From the NCBI RefSeq assembly GCF_016920785.2, contig NW_024609837.1, positions 43,526,745 to 43,590,744 of the forward strand: a stretch of DNA of 64,000 bases, written 5' to 3'. Positions within the stretch are counted from its first letter, which is position 1. Each line of letters starts with the position of its first letter. This DNA comes from Ixodes scapularis. Lineage: Eukaryota; Arthropoda; Arachnida; Ixodida; Ixodidae. Shown here piece after piece: positions 53,801-62,999 of this stretch. The position numbers and the translations under genes were made by a program. Under the pieces are notes generated by a model. It was not told the DNA's origin. It saw only the letters and a list, made by a program, of their open reading frames with translations, and searched no databases.

Positions 53801-54396
53801 TGAAGCACCCTGTCGTCTGCTCGCACTGCCTATCGGGGGATGGCGCTACGCGTTACAAGCATCGCTAACTCGGACGTCTGCGAACATGTCCACCGTTGAC
53901 CCTAGGAAGTTTGTTGGTCTCATCTTTCACAGAAAGTGAGCTACGCCTTAAAATTCCACCAGGTAAAATCCCACACCTAAACGCATATTCGGTGAAAGCT
54001 AGACGCTTCTATCTGCAGGCGTCGATTTTTCCGGCTCGCTTTAGGCCGCAGGGATTCATTGTGGACGCCCTGTACATCAACCCAAACTCGAGTTGTCAAA
54101 CTTACACCGTTAAGCGACGGAATCAGGATCTGCGCTCGCTTCGACTTAGTAGGATTGGCGGGCTGCTTTACAATATCTTGCAGCGAGAGATCAAGCGGAG
54201 TCGAAGTGGTTGAGGTGCTCTGCTTGGGCGGTGGAAGCCTGGCGAACAGACGCGACGGATCCGCGGTTGTCGAATCGGGTTCGTCGGCTCCAGAAATCGC
54301 TTCAGTTGTCGCTTTAGTCGTCGCGTCGAGCGGCTGGTCACTATCACTGCTGTCGTCGTCAGACTGGTCACTGTCACCGTAGGCTACCAGAGACAT
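41736..54396 (-). CDS. PRCC: PRCC-like nuclear protein, 6 coding exons (gene-level entry)
   Basis: PRCC is a nuclear protein of metazoans linked to pre-mRNA splicing factors and the mitotic checkpoint in human; its C terminus is the conserved part. Reading the minus strand through 54396-54106, 52652-52599, 51492-51187, 49378-49232, 43670-43473 and 41822-41736 gives 360 residues (human 491). The protein starts MSLVAYGDSDQSDDD (human MSLVAYASSDESE). It has a proline/serine-rich middle, a lysine/acid patch, and the diagnostic tail RRKHQITYLAQQ, ELKNMW and TKRQTQAKYGF (human RRKHQITYLIHQ and SRRQTQAKYGF). All exons are phase 0, so some could be skipped without a frameshift. Five introns hold many foldback elements. 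The last intron has a GC donor. No signal peptide or membrane segment is seen. Confidence 0.93.
42350..42580 (-). mobile_element. Possible 3' end of a retroelement
   Basis: The minus strand ends CGCTCGGTCTGTCTACGTCT then CTTGTCTTTTGTCTTG, with an AATAAA-like stretch ahead of it. This resembles 3' tails of arthropod retroelements I know of. In PRCC intron 5. Weak call. Confidence 0.35.
43213..43435. mobile_element. Palindromic MITE family P, copy 2
   Basis: GCAGAGTGCAAGCTCGTCCG and the near-inverse GCAGACAAACTTGCCCTTTG bound it; ATTGAGGTCTACCCACTATC is shared with the other copies. It ends 38 bp from PRCC exon 5. Confidence 0.75.
43473..43670 (-). CDS. PRCC: PRCC coding exon 5
   Basis: 66 codons: VVRLRGRRDEEIHIIDV, then KGLTEEQSY and RRKHQITYLAQQ, aligning with human REEINFVEIKGD, KSLTEEKTM and RRKHQITYLIHQ. 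The acceptor is GCGTTACAG. The next bases after CAG are GCAAGC, so the donor is of the GC type; the protein alignment fixes this junction. Confidence 0.93.
43671..46090. other. PRCC intron 5, first half, no gene recognised
   Basis: Non-coding, with short open frames on both strands that show no family signature. Confidence 0.4.
46060..46150. mobile_element. Solo right end of the 1.7 kb TIR family
   Basis: CCACCTATAGGGCATTGGAG then TTGCGAATA matches the right end of 6473-8187 (CCCCCTATAGGTCGCTGGAG). It ends about 108 bp before the left end of the next copy. Confidence 0.65.
46258..47945. mobile_element. 1.7 kb TIR element, copy 2
   Basis: Direct repeat of 6473-8187 over its full length, about 85-90 percent identical by eye with small indels. 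Ends TATTCACAACTCCAGC and GCTGGAGTCGCGAATA. In PRCC intron 5. Confidence 0.87.
48776..48989. mobile_element. 210 bp MITE with TA flanks
   Basis: CTGTAAACGAGTTAATTTTC at the left and AAAATAAGTCGTTTACAG at the right are inverted copies within TA flanks. Confidence 0.8.
49232..49378 (-). CDS. PRCC: PRCC coding exon 4
   Basis: 49 codons: LPEPEQEPDCTVPDYPQQEA and later FDVELDDGA. The end aligns with human FIDDEA and runs straight into VVRLRGRR of the next exon (human FKRLQGKR), so no exon is missing between them. Acceptor TGCGATGCAG, donor GCG|GTGAGT. Confidence 0.87.
49416..49700. mobile_element. Palindromic MITE family P, copy 3
   Basis: TGCGGAGCGCAAGTTCGTCT start. The inner palindrome 49536-49700 is centred near 49613: CCCTGCGCAAGAAGCAGA and TCTGCTTCTTGCGTAGGG. 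It begins 38 bp from PRCC exon 4. Confidence 0.78.
49870..50714. mobile_element. TTAA-flanked MITE, 837 bp
   Basis: TTAA at both ends with TIR AGGGACACT. Contains a 26 nt C tract (49892-49917). In PRCC intron 3. Confidence 0.78.
49892..49917 (+). repeat. Poly(C) tract, 26 nt, then A8
   Basis: Pure C run inside the 837 bp MITE. Confidence 0.95.
51187..51492 (-). CDS. PRCC: PRCC coding exon 3
   Basis: 102 codons starting SGSGLMGLLPAPR (human EGTGLSALLPQPK), then a proline-rich segment (DKGPPKPRPPG) and SSFFTFEEPPLPK, like the human NFFSLPEK segment. Acceptor CCACTTTTCAG, donor GAC|GTAAGA, phase 0. Confidence 0.9.
51750..52440. repeat. Cluster of TATCGATAG motifs with a foldback
   Basis: More than a dozen versions of (C)TATCGATAG(T) are scattered over 690 bp of PRCC intron 2. 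51838-52005 is an inverted repeat: GAGTCCACCCATAAATTCTC against GAATTCCTGGGTGGACTC, with GTCTATCGATAGTTGA near the centre. Confidence 0.75.
52599..52652 (-). CDS. PRCC: PRCC coding exon 2
   Basis: 18 codons: FDDEEDEDHEKKKFKPAQ, matching the human acidic-to-lysine segment DSDSEEDEPTKKK. Acceptor CTTCCTTGCAG and donor CAG|GTAATA flank it, with phase 0 on both sides. Confidence 0.85.
52721..53230. repeat. 510 bp near-perfect palindrome in PRCC intron 1
   Basis: Arms 52721-52969 and 52977-53230 are inverted copies with only scattered mismatches, separated by the 7 nt GCGGTCG. Both arms contain TAGCTCCTATGGAAACGCAG or its complement. Ends CAGGATGATACAAGGAG and CTCCTTGTATCACCCTG. Confidence 0.92.
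53588..54030. repeat. About 430 bp foldback next to PRCC exon 1
   Basis: Left arm 53588-53800 and right arm 53820-54030 pair at roughly 70-75 percent (GATTTTACCTTGTGGAATTT against AAATTCCACCAGGTAAAATC). It ends about 75 bp from the exon 1 donor. Confidence 0.8.
54106..54396 (-). CDS. PRCC: PRCC coding exon 1
   Basis: 97 codons from MSLVAYGDSDQ, the start conserved in PRCC, through an acidic Ser/Asp stretch, LFARLPPPK (human LFASLPAPK) and a basic patch ending LIPSLNG. The donor GTAAGT occupies complement 54105-54100. The Met is fixed by the conserved N terminus. Confidence 0.93.
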
Positions 54397-57360
54397 CTTG
54401 CCTTCTTTGCCGAGTCGACACGGTCGCTACACAGGAACTGGACACGATAGCATTCTCCCGGGACGTTTCTGAGACGCCTGAAAACTATCTTCGACACCTC
54501 GACGCGACAGATTTCACGAATCTATAGAAGCAAGCGTCGCTGTAGTCATCGTATCATGCGTAACCAGCGAACTACACACCCCGTCCCAAACAACAGTTCT
54601 CGTCAGCTTCGTTGTTTCGCCGCCGTGAGCGTGACATCGTAGCTGCTGTGTTCATTTTGCACAAAAAGCGCGACAAAGACGCAGTTTTTAGTGTCACGTG
54701 GGTGACCTGGAGTGGTCGGGGTGGGTTGTCGGCGTTGTCGGTGTGGTTGAGTTCCGTCTTCCAAGGCCACTTGATCTTTCAGGTTCAAAAACAAAACTTA
54801 TTATTTCAATTACAACTCAATTGGTGCTGAATTAAGTGCACGGGGTTTGGCCTGGTTCGAACATAGTTCTTCACTTTTAAAAGCGGTAAGAAAGAAACGT
54901 ATGAAGACAACCTCTTTAGATTGCAAATCTTTCTTCTGTTGCTAAACTAATTTGTTACTGTTTTTATTAATTTAAGTAAGAGGATGTTTAACTGCTACAT
55001 TGCCCGGAACGTTATGTGGGAACTACGAAACCCACCGTCGTCTGTATCAATATCACTCATCTAGGAATAGCAGACGTTCTTGCCACTATGTTTTTGATCG
55101 GAATATTTTCATTCATTTCGCACTTGCTACGTGATTGATCTGAATTTAAATTTGACGTACGCTTGACGCGTACCACTGGCAAATATTGCCATCATCTTCG
55201 TGTCTTCATAAGTGAAGAACCAAGGCAACGAAGGCAACTAAACAATAACAACCAAACAAATCCATAAAAAAAAATTAAAAAAAAATCAGACCGCTTCAGT
55301 GCTGCCAGCTATTGGCCTTTTAGCGAACCCGCGCTCCAAATCTGGCGAAGACATACGAAATACACGAATACTCCTTTACGAGCAGTGGCTCGCCGTGTCG
55401 CCATGTCGAGTTTCGCACGAAAGAGGTTTTCGCGTGCAGTGCGGATTCTTGATACGTGTTCGCGTTCTTTATAACGGCAGCCTGCCAGTTCAAGCACCGT
55501 TTCAATCTTCACAGCGGAGTGTTTTGGACCGACAAGAAGTCTGCTGGAACCGAAAACACGCCTCGCCGAAATAGTTCTCCGTCGTGCACTACGTTCCCTT
55601 GGCAACTCGGTCTCACAACAGGTAGGAGACTTTCACCAAATTCCGGGTCATCTAATTCCCCAACTCATCGGGGCACTTGGCGACGCTATGGCGCTATCTC
55701 CCACAACCCCTAAAACGTTTAAAGTTCGGTCTCAAATCCATCGCCGGCTTGAAACATTCCCCGTAAGGAATATACACCTGCACGACCGAATCAGTCTTTA
55801 CCTACCGGCATTTTGATCACTACTAGCGAGCGCGAGTGATTTGTTTTCACGCGATTCGTCGGATTGTTAGATCCTCGTCACCTCTGTCGGAGAATGTTAA
55901 GGATCGGTAGTAACTGTACTAACAAGTCGTGATACCGCTTGATTATGAACTGCTGTGAGACGTTATCCGAAGTACAAATGCTGCAACTCCCATTTTCACG
56001 CCCCCCCCCCCCCCCCCCCCCCCCCCCCCCTTAATGTTTTATTTTCCCCTATCCGTGTTTGGTTTCTTTACAAATATATATTGGCTGTTAATACAACGAA
56101 TCTAGGAATCTTCGCAGAGAATAGGCGGATATCGTAGCTGGTATTTTATTTTTCCTCGTACGGAATGGACCACATTCGTGTTCTGAATCATCAATCGCGC
56201 GACGGTATGTCGTTTGAATGTACACTTTTCGATTTCGTTTCTTATTTTTGATTGAACTAAGACGAGCTGGCACTCTCTTCTTTTTCATTTTTTTCCCCCC
56301 TTGAACACTGTTTGTGTTATGTCTAGACCAAGTTGAGCAAGACCTGACTCAGTCTTTGGGTATAAAATCCTGTTTACTGCGCGCGTCCTTTTATTTCTCA
56401 TGTCTCATTCAGTACTTATTTCGTCCAATATACAAGCTTGAACGCTGTAACTTTATCTCTGCAAGCAAGGGTTTGGTAGATCGGTAGCCAACGCCTTGCA
56501 TCGGACCTTTATTTTTTTTCTTTGGAGCCATCCTTCTTGCGTGGGCGATACGTGCCTTTGAGCACCGCTTACGCGGGTGCCGCTTTGGTCAGTTGAAATA
56601 TTCAAAGAGCGAGAGGAAATAAAAATGAAAGGGTGTATGACTGGGCATCAATAATGTATTGAATGGGCGCTCGTATGGGATGTACTTTGAATCGGGTTGT
56701 ACACATGTTAGTGCCGCATTTTCTCCGAGTTGTTGCAGGTATTCGCTGCACAGGCGTTGTGGGCCACCTGTAGTCTTGAAAGGTGCTTGTGCTATTAACA
56801 CGAGTTGTTGTTCACCGTTTGTAGTCTGCGTTTTTTGTTTGTTCCAGTGGCGATCGCCGTCATAATCGGCGGATCTTTCTTTTCTTTTTTTCGCTATTAG
56901 TGTAGTCACCAGAGCTCTCTTGGCGAAGTTCTTATCATTCGAATTGTTATAATTATGCTGAAAAAAAAAAAAAAAAAAACTGGCGTTTGTGCGCACATAA
57001 TAAAATTTTGTTAACACATTTTAGAATTGAAAAAAAAAAACGATAAAATGATTAGGTGATTGCTTGATCGCTAACATTCAGCTGTTGTAATGTAAGCCAG
57101 CTGGTGATCGCTCATACTTAAAAAGCTGACACTGAGTTTTTTTGTTTTTTTTTTACTATTGATTTTTTAAAATTATTTTAGTTAAATGAAAAAATTAGTT
57201 ACACGAGCTCATTTTTATGGTTCATAGCGCCTTTCGAATGCGATGCTTTAGTCACAAGCCATTTAGGTTCTTTTGGGCGTTTATAAAGCTTTCGGAACAT
57301 CTGTCCACGTTTTTTTTTTTTTTTTCCCCTATTTTGTTTTTTACTGATGTAGTTGCCATC
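54397..57360. other. Region upstream of PRCC, no further gene recognised
   Basis: The PRCC promoter and 5' UTR should lie just above 54396, but I see no decisive core element. The rest is non-coding, with a C30 tract at 56001. 56589-57017 (-) is an open frame of 142 codons without recognised similarity; I do not call it a gene. Confidence 0.4.
56001..56030 (+). repeat. Poly(C) tract, 30 nt
   Basis: Pure C run. Confidence 0.95.
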
Positions 57361-57539
57361 TGACGAATTTCCATAGAACTACTGGGAGAGGCGCTTGCTT
57401 TTCACGCAACAGGCGTGTCGTCTGTGTTCCACCTTCGAGCCGGCATGTTGACAGAGGGAACACATGGCAATGAAAGTCGTTCGAGATACAACGCGCCTAT
57501 AGACCGACACGCTGTTTACAAACAAGCCCGCGTTTGCCC

Positions 57540-57620
57540 ACACCAGGTGTGGGCACTGCGCGTGCGCAGAAACCAGATTCGCGTGAGGGGAAGCTTCTGC
57601 GCATGCGCCGTGGCGACAAC
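57540..57620. promoter_or_regulatory. GC-rich block with NRF1-like palindromes
   Basis: ACTGCGCGTGCGCAGA and TCTGCGCATGCGCC lie within 80 bp, and a perfect CACACCAGGTGTG palindrome precedes them. GCGCATGCGC is the classical NRF1 site. No gene start was seen beside it, so a promoter is possible but unproved. Confidence 0.35.
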
Positions 57621-57811
57621 AGCGCCACCGCAGAGGCGTGATGTCAGAGCCGCGTGTTGGTCTATACACAGGGATCGGTTACGTTTTCGGGATTCATCTC
57701 ATTGCTTCGGTTGGCTCGCCCTATTGAGCATTTTGCAGTATTTTCAGCGCTATCCCAGCCCTGGCAGTCAGTTTTTACCTCAATAGACCCTTTGCGAAAG
57801 CCCGCGCCAAC

Positions 57812-57932
57812 GCCTGTCCGCCATTGCTTGATAAGGTGCTCTACATTGGACACGAGTATGACGTCAGCGTTCGGTGAGGACTCGGATCCAATCACGCACC
57901 TCGTGTCCAAGCAATGGCGACTGCCAATGTTG
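57812..57932. repeat. Foldback element, about 120 bp
   Basis: GTCCGCCATTGCTTG and ATTGGACACGAG pair with CTCGTGTCCAAGCAATGGCG. Confidence 0.65.
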
Positions 57933-58104
57933 CTCGGTGGACTTTTGAAAAGGATCCATTGTTTCAGCCACACCACGTCATTTAAAATAATGTGTGGCAC
58001 AGTTTGGCCACGTTGCTTTTGCATCGTGTTTTTTTATTTTTTTTTTTATTTGTACTTTGTATTCGTGTCCTCGGCTTATATAGTCGGTTTAAACACGTGT
58101 CAGA

Positions 58105-58542
58105 CTGAGCCGCCATAGCCGAACTTTTCTTGTCTTACCGAGATGTCGAGCCACTGGAGCGGGCGTTGACCAGTCTCCACAAGGGCTTATGCTGGGGAGA
58201 AGGACACAGTAACACTTAAAATGGCCATAACCTGTCCTGCTGTGGTAATGATGAAGTTGAGCGAACGGAATAACAGGAAGCAAAAACTGAAGGTCGGTTA
58301 TGGCGGCGCCCATGCACAGCTGCAGACGCTTTCAGGCAGCTGTGCATGGGCGCCGCCATAACCGACCTTCAGTTTTTGCTTCCTCTTATTCCGTTCGCTT
58401 TTCTTCATCATTACCACAGCAGGACAGGTTATTGCCATTTTAAGTGTCACTGTGTCCTCCGCAGCATAGGGAGACTGGTCAACGCCCGCTCCAGTGGCTC
58501 GAGATCTCGGAAAGACAAGAGAAGGTCGGCTATGGCGGCTCA
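58105..58542. repeat. 438 bp long inverted repeat
   Basis: Arms 58105-58323 and 58336-58542 are near-identical inverted copies around a 12 nt loop (AGACGCTTTCAG). Outer ends TGAGCCGCCATAGCCGA and TCGGCTATGGCGGCTCA. Arms differ by a few substitutions and small indels. Confidence 0.92.
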
Positions 58543-59378
58543 ATATTGTTGCGTCACCAGCTGTAGCTCTCTCTTCTTCCTAACCCTTCTCCAGCAATAG
58601 TTCGTGCACATGGAGCCTTTTGACCTCAGCTCTTGCGCCATAAAGTTTCAAGCCCCAAGCAATCAATCAATCGATTTCCGGCGCACGAGAGGAAAGGATA
58701 TCGTTTCCGCGAATTCTCTGTGGACAAATTCGGAGCTGGGAACTGTTCGTGCATAATTTAAAATGTTTTGGGGCGTTTAGTACATATTTCGCGCCTGCTG
58801 TTGTTGTTGTTGTTTTCTACCCAGAAAAGAATATAATTATAAAAAATAACGTATATTTCTCTCCTTTCGTTTTCTTTTATCGTGAAAATGATCGAGCCAT
58901 ATTCAAAAGATATCGCTCGTACAGGTAGATAAGGTTCTAGGGAAATGTCGTTTCAAAAATGTTATCTTTACGATCAACTGATTTTGGATTTTTTTAGTGT
59001 GTATTTCCCTGCGATGTACCGTAGAGGACGCTACAGGCCATCTTAGAACTCCCAGAATGCCGCGTGAGTATCACGTGACCTTCTGGATGTTTGTTGGTCT
59101 TTAGTCAGTTCTCTACTTCGTCTCACCTCAGCATGGACTACCTCGGCGGCTGCACTAGCGCTCGTGCAGCGAGTGTTACAGTCAAGGCAGTCAAGGATAG
59201 CCGCTCGCTCTTGCACAGCCTTCGCATTTCCATGCTACGTTCCTAGTAAACTCACAGCAATAAAAATACAGGGTCACTATTTTCTCTTGGGGAGGGATTC
59301 TGATCGTTACTATTATTTCTCTTTTTAGGCACTTCGTGCAATATATTTGGACAAAAGCGTCAAATATTTGGCTGTAAT

Positions 59379-59561
59379 GCTCATTCACACTGGAAGCGGA
59401 TCCGCGTTCGCAAAGCGGTTGCGAACGCGGTTGTATAAAGATCCAGCACAATTGAACTCGCACTCGATGACATCAAGTGCGCGTGACATTGTACTGGATC
59501 TTTATACAACCGCGTTCGCAACCGCTTTGCGAACGCGGATCCGCTTCCAGTGTGAATGAGC
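59379..59561. repeat. 183 bp hairpin with about 75 bp near-perfect arms
   Basis: GCTCATTCACACTGGAAGCG at the left is exactly complementary to CGCTTCCAGTGTGAATGAGC at the right. The stem continues through GCGTTCGCAAAGCGGTTGCG and TTGTATAAAGATCCAG. Confidence 0.93.
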
Positions 59562-60119
59562 GGTAAGAGATGTAATCCGGCAGTGGTTGTTTGAAAATGC
59601 TAGGGTGCCTACGTGTCTGTCTGTCTCCGGGTGAAGACATCCATTCTTGCCCTGAATATGCCAGCGCGTGACGCACTCGCGCTCTCGGTACGTGACTTGG
59701 GCGGTAAAATGGCGTCTATGCATTAGCCAAAGCTACGCGCTCAAGCTGAGTGACACCGAATTGCGCGCGCTTCAAACTGCATAAAAAACGATTGGGCGGA
59801 AAAATGGCTGACATGTCACCACTCAAGCAAAAGCGCGCGTGTGTATGAAGGCACTCCAGAAAATGCTATAGAAAATGCCGTCTGACAGCGCCCCCTGGTG
59901 TCTGATCCAAGGCGCAGAAAGAGGGGCTTGTCACGATCTTTGATTCGATTTTTAACATAGAAAATCGGCCGCCGATATGTGTAAATTCGGTTTTTATATT
60001 ATTTTTATAGGATGACTTAGAGTTGGGACGAGTGTACATTTCTGAGAGAAGAAAAAAAAATCTAAGACAAATTGCTCGGAGATTGTGTTGCCCAGGGGAA
60101 ACGTTGTAGCATCACGTGA

Positions 60120-60232
60120 CACTAAGTTGTGTGACGTCATTTTCCCCGCTAAATTCAGCGGGAAAACTGAATTTGCGTTGATGTCACACGACGTCAATTT
60201 TCTCGCTATATATTAGCGGGGAAACTGTGTGA
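60120..60232. repeat. Small foldback next to the MITE pair
   Basis: GTGTGACGTCATTTTCCCCG pairs with CGGGGAAACTGTGTGACAT; the inner stems TTTTCCCCGCTAAATTCAGC also fold. Confidence 0.6.
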
Positions 60233-60233
60233 C

Positions 60234-60568
60234 ATTAGGGAGTTTTCGTAGATCGTTTTCGCCGTCCCGCAACGCCCTCCGCAACCCGCTACGATCCCGG
60301 AACTCTACAGTCAAGGCTATCGGCGCGCAGGTGCAGTAGCGACTTCTTCGTTGCGGAGGGCTTAGCGGAGGGAGAAACGCGGTCTACGAAAACACCCTAT
60401 TAGGGAGTTTTCGTAGACCGCGTTTCCCCCTCCGCTAAGCCCTCCGCAACGAAGCAGCCGCCACTGCGCCGGCGCGCCGATGGCCTTGACTGTGGAGTTC
60501 CGGCTAGCGTAACTGGTTGCGGAGAGCCGTTGCGGGACAGCGGAAACGATCTACGAAAACTCCCTATT
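60234..60568. mobile_element. Two head-to-head MITEs sharing ATT target copies
   Basis: Unit 1 (60237-60398) and unit 2 (60402-60565) each run from AGGGAG to a CCCT end and are inverted to each other. ATT lies before, between and after them. The unit TIR is AGGGAGTTTTCGTAGA. Confidence 0.85.
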
Positions 60569-60591
60569 GCGGGCCACGGCTTCGCGAAATG

Positions 60592-60757
60592 CGCCTTGCA
60601 ACGCAAGAAGGTAGGGTGAGAGAAAGGAAGGCTGGGGAGAAGGAAACAGACGGAATGCTGTAGAGAAGAGGAGGAAACCTCCTCCTCCCTCCCGTGTTCC
60701 GCCTTCTTCCTCCTCCCCGGCCTTCCTTTCCCTAGCCCTACCTTCCTGAGTTGCAAC
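60592..60757. repeat. Foldback element, about 165 bp
   Basis: CTTGCAACGCAAGAAGGTAGG and CCTACCTTCCTGAGTTGCAA pair, followed by AAAGGAAGGCTGGGGAG against its complement. Confidence 0.78.
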
Positions 60758-61499
60758 GGACTACAGCCAAAAAAAAAAAAAAAACAACGTTTCACGTTAA
60801 AAAAAAAAAAAGAAAAGAAAAAAGCAGGCCTATCACACAAGTTAATTGTTTTGTTTTTGAGCTTTTGCGGCACACATAAATACTTTCACGCAGTTTGCGT
60901 GCCATATGGCCGCGAAGAGCTTTACGCTTCATTTAACGAGTGCTCGTTTTTGCGCCAATTAAAAGCGAGAACCGCTTCGCTCTATTTGACACGCTGTGCC
61001 GCGGCGTATTCGTGGTCTCTTTCAATCTACAGCATTCTTCCGCGCCTAAATCAAAGGGAAAACGACGCCATTCGGACTTGTTTTCACAATGTGGATAGGG
61101 ATGTAGCGACCCCGCCTAGGTTCCAACTCGACCAGCTTCAGCTAAGTTCGACGAAAGTTCGACTAAAATTCTACCTTTGCGCACATGCGCGAAAAAAAAA
61201 AAAATGAAGGTGAGCTGACGCCACCTAGTGGTGGAAACATGCGGGAATGGTTGGGTATATTGTTTTTCACGTCGAAAATTACCTGAGACTGTGGTAAAAA
61301 AAAAAAAAAAAAAAGTGAAACTCAGTAGAGGAGAAAAAACTGTGGAAAAGGATCTGAAAAAACCTAACTCCTACCGCCGACGTCACAGCACCATTCTTTT
61401 GTCTCACATTTCACCGAATCTTTGCAATATAGTTTGATTCATTTGTATTCACTTGAACCCTAAGACGGTGACCCCGTTTCCGAACTAGGAACTTCGGTT

Positions 61500-62310
61500 T
61501 TCGAACACTACCACTTTATCAACATCCACCGATTCGCCTGCACACTCACTGTGTTTCGGTATATTGGGAGGACCCGTCAATCGGAAGAACTGCAATTTCT
61601 TCACCTTCGGCCGATGAAGAAGACCAACGGCGGTGTCTGCTGCTTTCCGGCATCGCTCGGAAAAGGCAGCGCTTCCTTTTGGGGGTGCCCACTCAAAGTC
61701 GGTCAAACTAGGTGTCATCCAAGGTTTACTCATTTCAGCGAAATAAAATCTTGTCCGCATTCGGCCACTGGAAGCATAAAGAACGCCACGACTACAGAAA
61801 TCCGGATTTTCTGTGGAACGCCTCGTATCCAGTTTTTACCAGCTCACCTCCCCCGAAATGACCAGAAAGCCTCCTCTCGCACGAAGAAGGATCGTCTGCT
61901 TTCCTTACATTCACAACGCATCCCACCGCATCGGGTCTATTGCCTCCCGCTTTGACACGAGAGTTGTCTTTTCCTGCCGGTTTGAGTTGGCAAGCATGTG
62001 CAACATGGCCGACCGGAAAGAGAACAAGCCGCTATGCGAGAAGCAGCACGCCACAAGATTCCGGCCATGCGGCACAGAAAAAGTGTACTCTTTGCCCCTC
62101 AAGTGCGGAGCCGAATACATCGGACAAACGGGCCGGTGCATAAACGACCGCTTTACGAGAACATCAGAACGAAGCCACATCAAGAGCACCCAACTCATCC
62201 GATCGCAATTCATGCAAAAGGGTGCTCCGGATGCGTACCTGACCTCGCCGACACGGAGTCCGCTATGGACGAGATTACCCCGTAGAGATTGGACAGTCAT
62301 GGATCCTCTG
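61500..62310 (+). pseudogene. Penelope-like retroelement relic with GIY-YIG endonuclease part
   Basis: The longest open part (61813-62523) contains VYSLPLKCGAEYIGQTGRC then INDRF, a GIY-YIG endonuclease start of the kind fused to Penelope-like reverse transcriptases. Upstream, HSKSVKLGVIQGLL in another frame matches the region after the reverse transcriptase core, but stops and frame changes interrupt it. After INDRF the expected continuation moves to another frame. The element is 5' truncated and dead. Confidence 0.7.
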
Positions 62311-62607
62311 CCATTGCCCTCCCCTTCACTCGCTCTTCTTTTCGCCCTCTCGATAAGGGGTGATCTCGGGCACAGCTCGAATTCTTGTTTCCATGATGAG
62401 ACGTCGTGCGTAAATGAAAGAGTGTTGTCCCATCCTCGTCGTTCGTGTTTTCATTCTTTCAATTTTAAAGTATGTACCTTTCAGTTGATATCCATCCATC
62501 CAAGCGTCGTAGAACTTCACTGAAAGGTCGAAAGTTCGTCGAACCAGTCAAACTTCAGGTTCGGCAAAAGTTCGCGGCATCCCTAGTTGTAGAAAAGACG
62601 CGTGTAC

Positions 62608-62710
62608 GATAGGGAAGCGCCTCCCACCTCTTTCCACTTTAGAAGAGCGAATGCTGGAGAGGAGGTTGCCTCTTCTTCAGTGTCCGCTCTGCTAAAGTGG
62701 AAAGAGGTAA
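62608..62710. mobile_element. Small foldback MITE, copy 2
   Basis: ACCTCTTTCCACTTTAG and CTAAAGTGGAAAGAGGT are exact inverted copies; GAATGCTGGAGAGGAGG is shared with 17647-17745. Confidence 0.75.
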
Positions 62711-62999
62711 AGCGACAGCCTAAGCGCGGTCCTGGTGTGCGTTGATGCCGCACGGCGGCGCCACCGTCAGCGGCGCCGTACACGGCTCGGAGAAATGTAA
62801 TGAAAGAATATGCTGGGCGGCCGCTGTGGCCTCTGTGTTTACGCCGTATCGTTGGTTTTTTGCTGCACCGAAAGCTTCCCTCGCCGCAATTGGCGACGTG
62901 CGCGACCGAAAGCGTCGCTGTGGTCGGCCTTCCACGATTGGCCGAACGCTGACTATGACGTCGGAAAGGGTTTATTATCGACGGAAATAAGAGGAATGA

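Noticed and set aside
56589..57017. 142-codon open frame on the minus strand
   Set aside because: Begins in a poly(T)-derived Phe run and has no recognised similarity; kept only as a note.
61813..62523. 236-codon open frame as an intact gene
   Set aside because: Only the GIY-YIG part is recognisable; similarity leaves this frame on both sides, so it is a broken retroelement.
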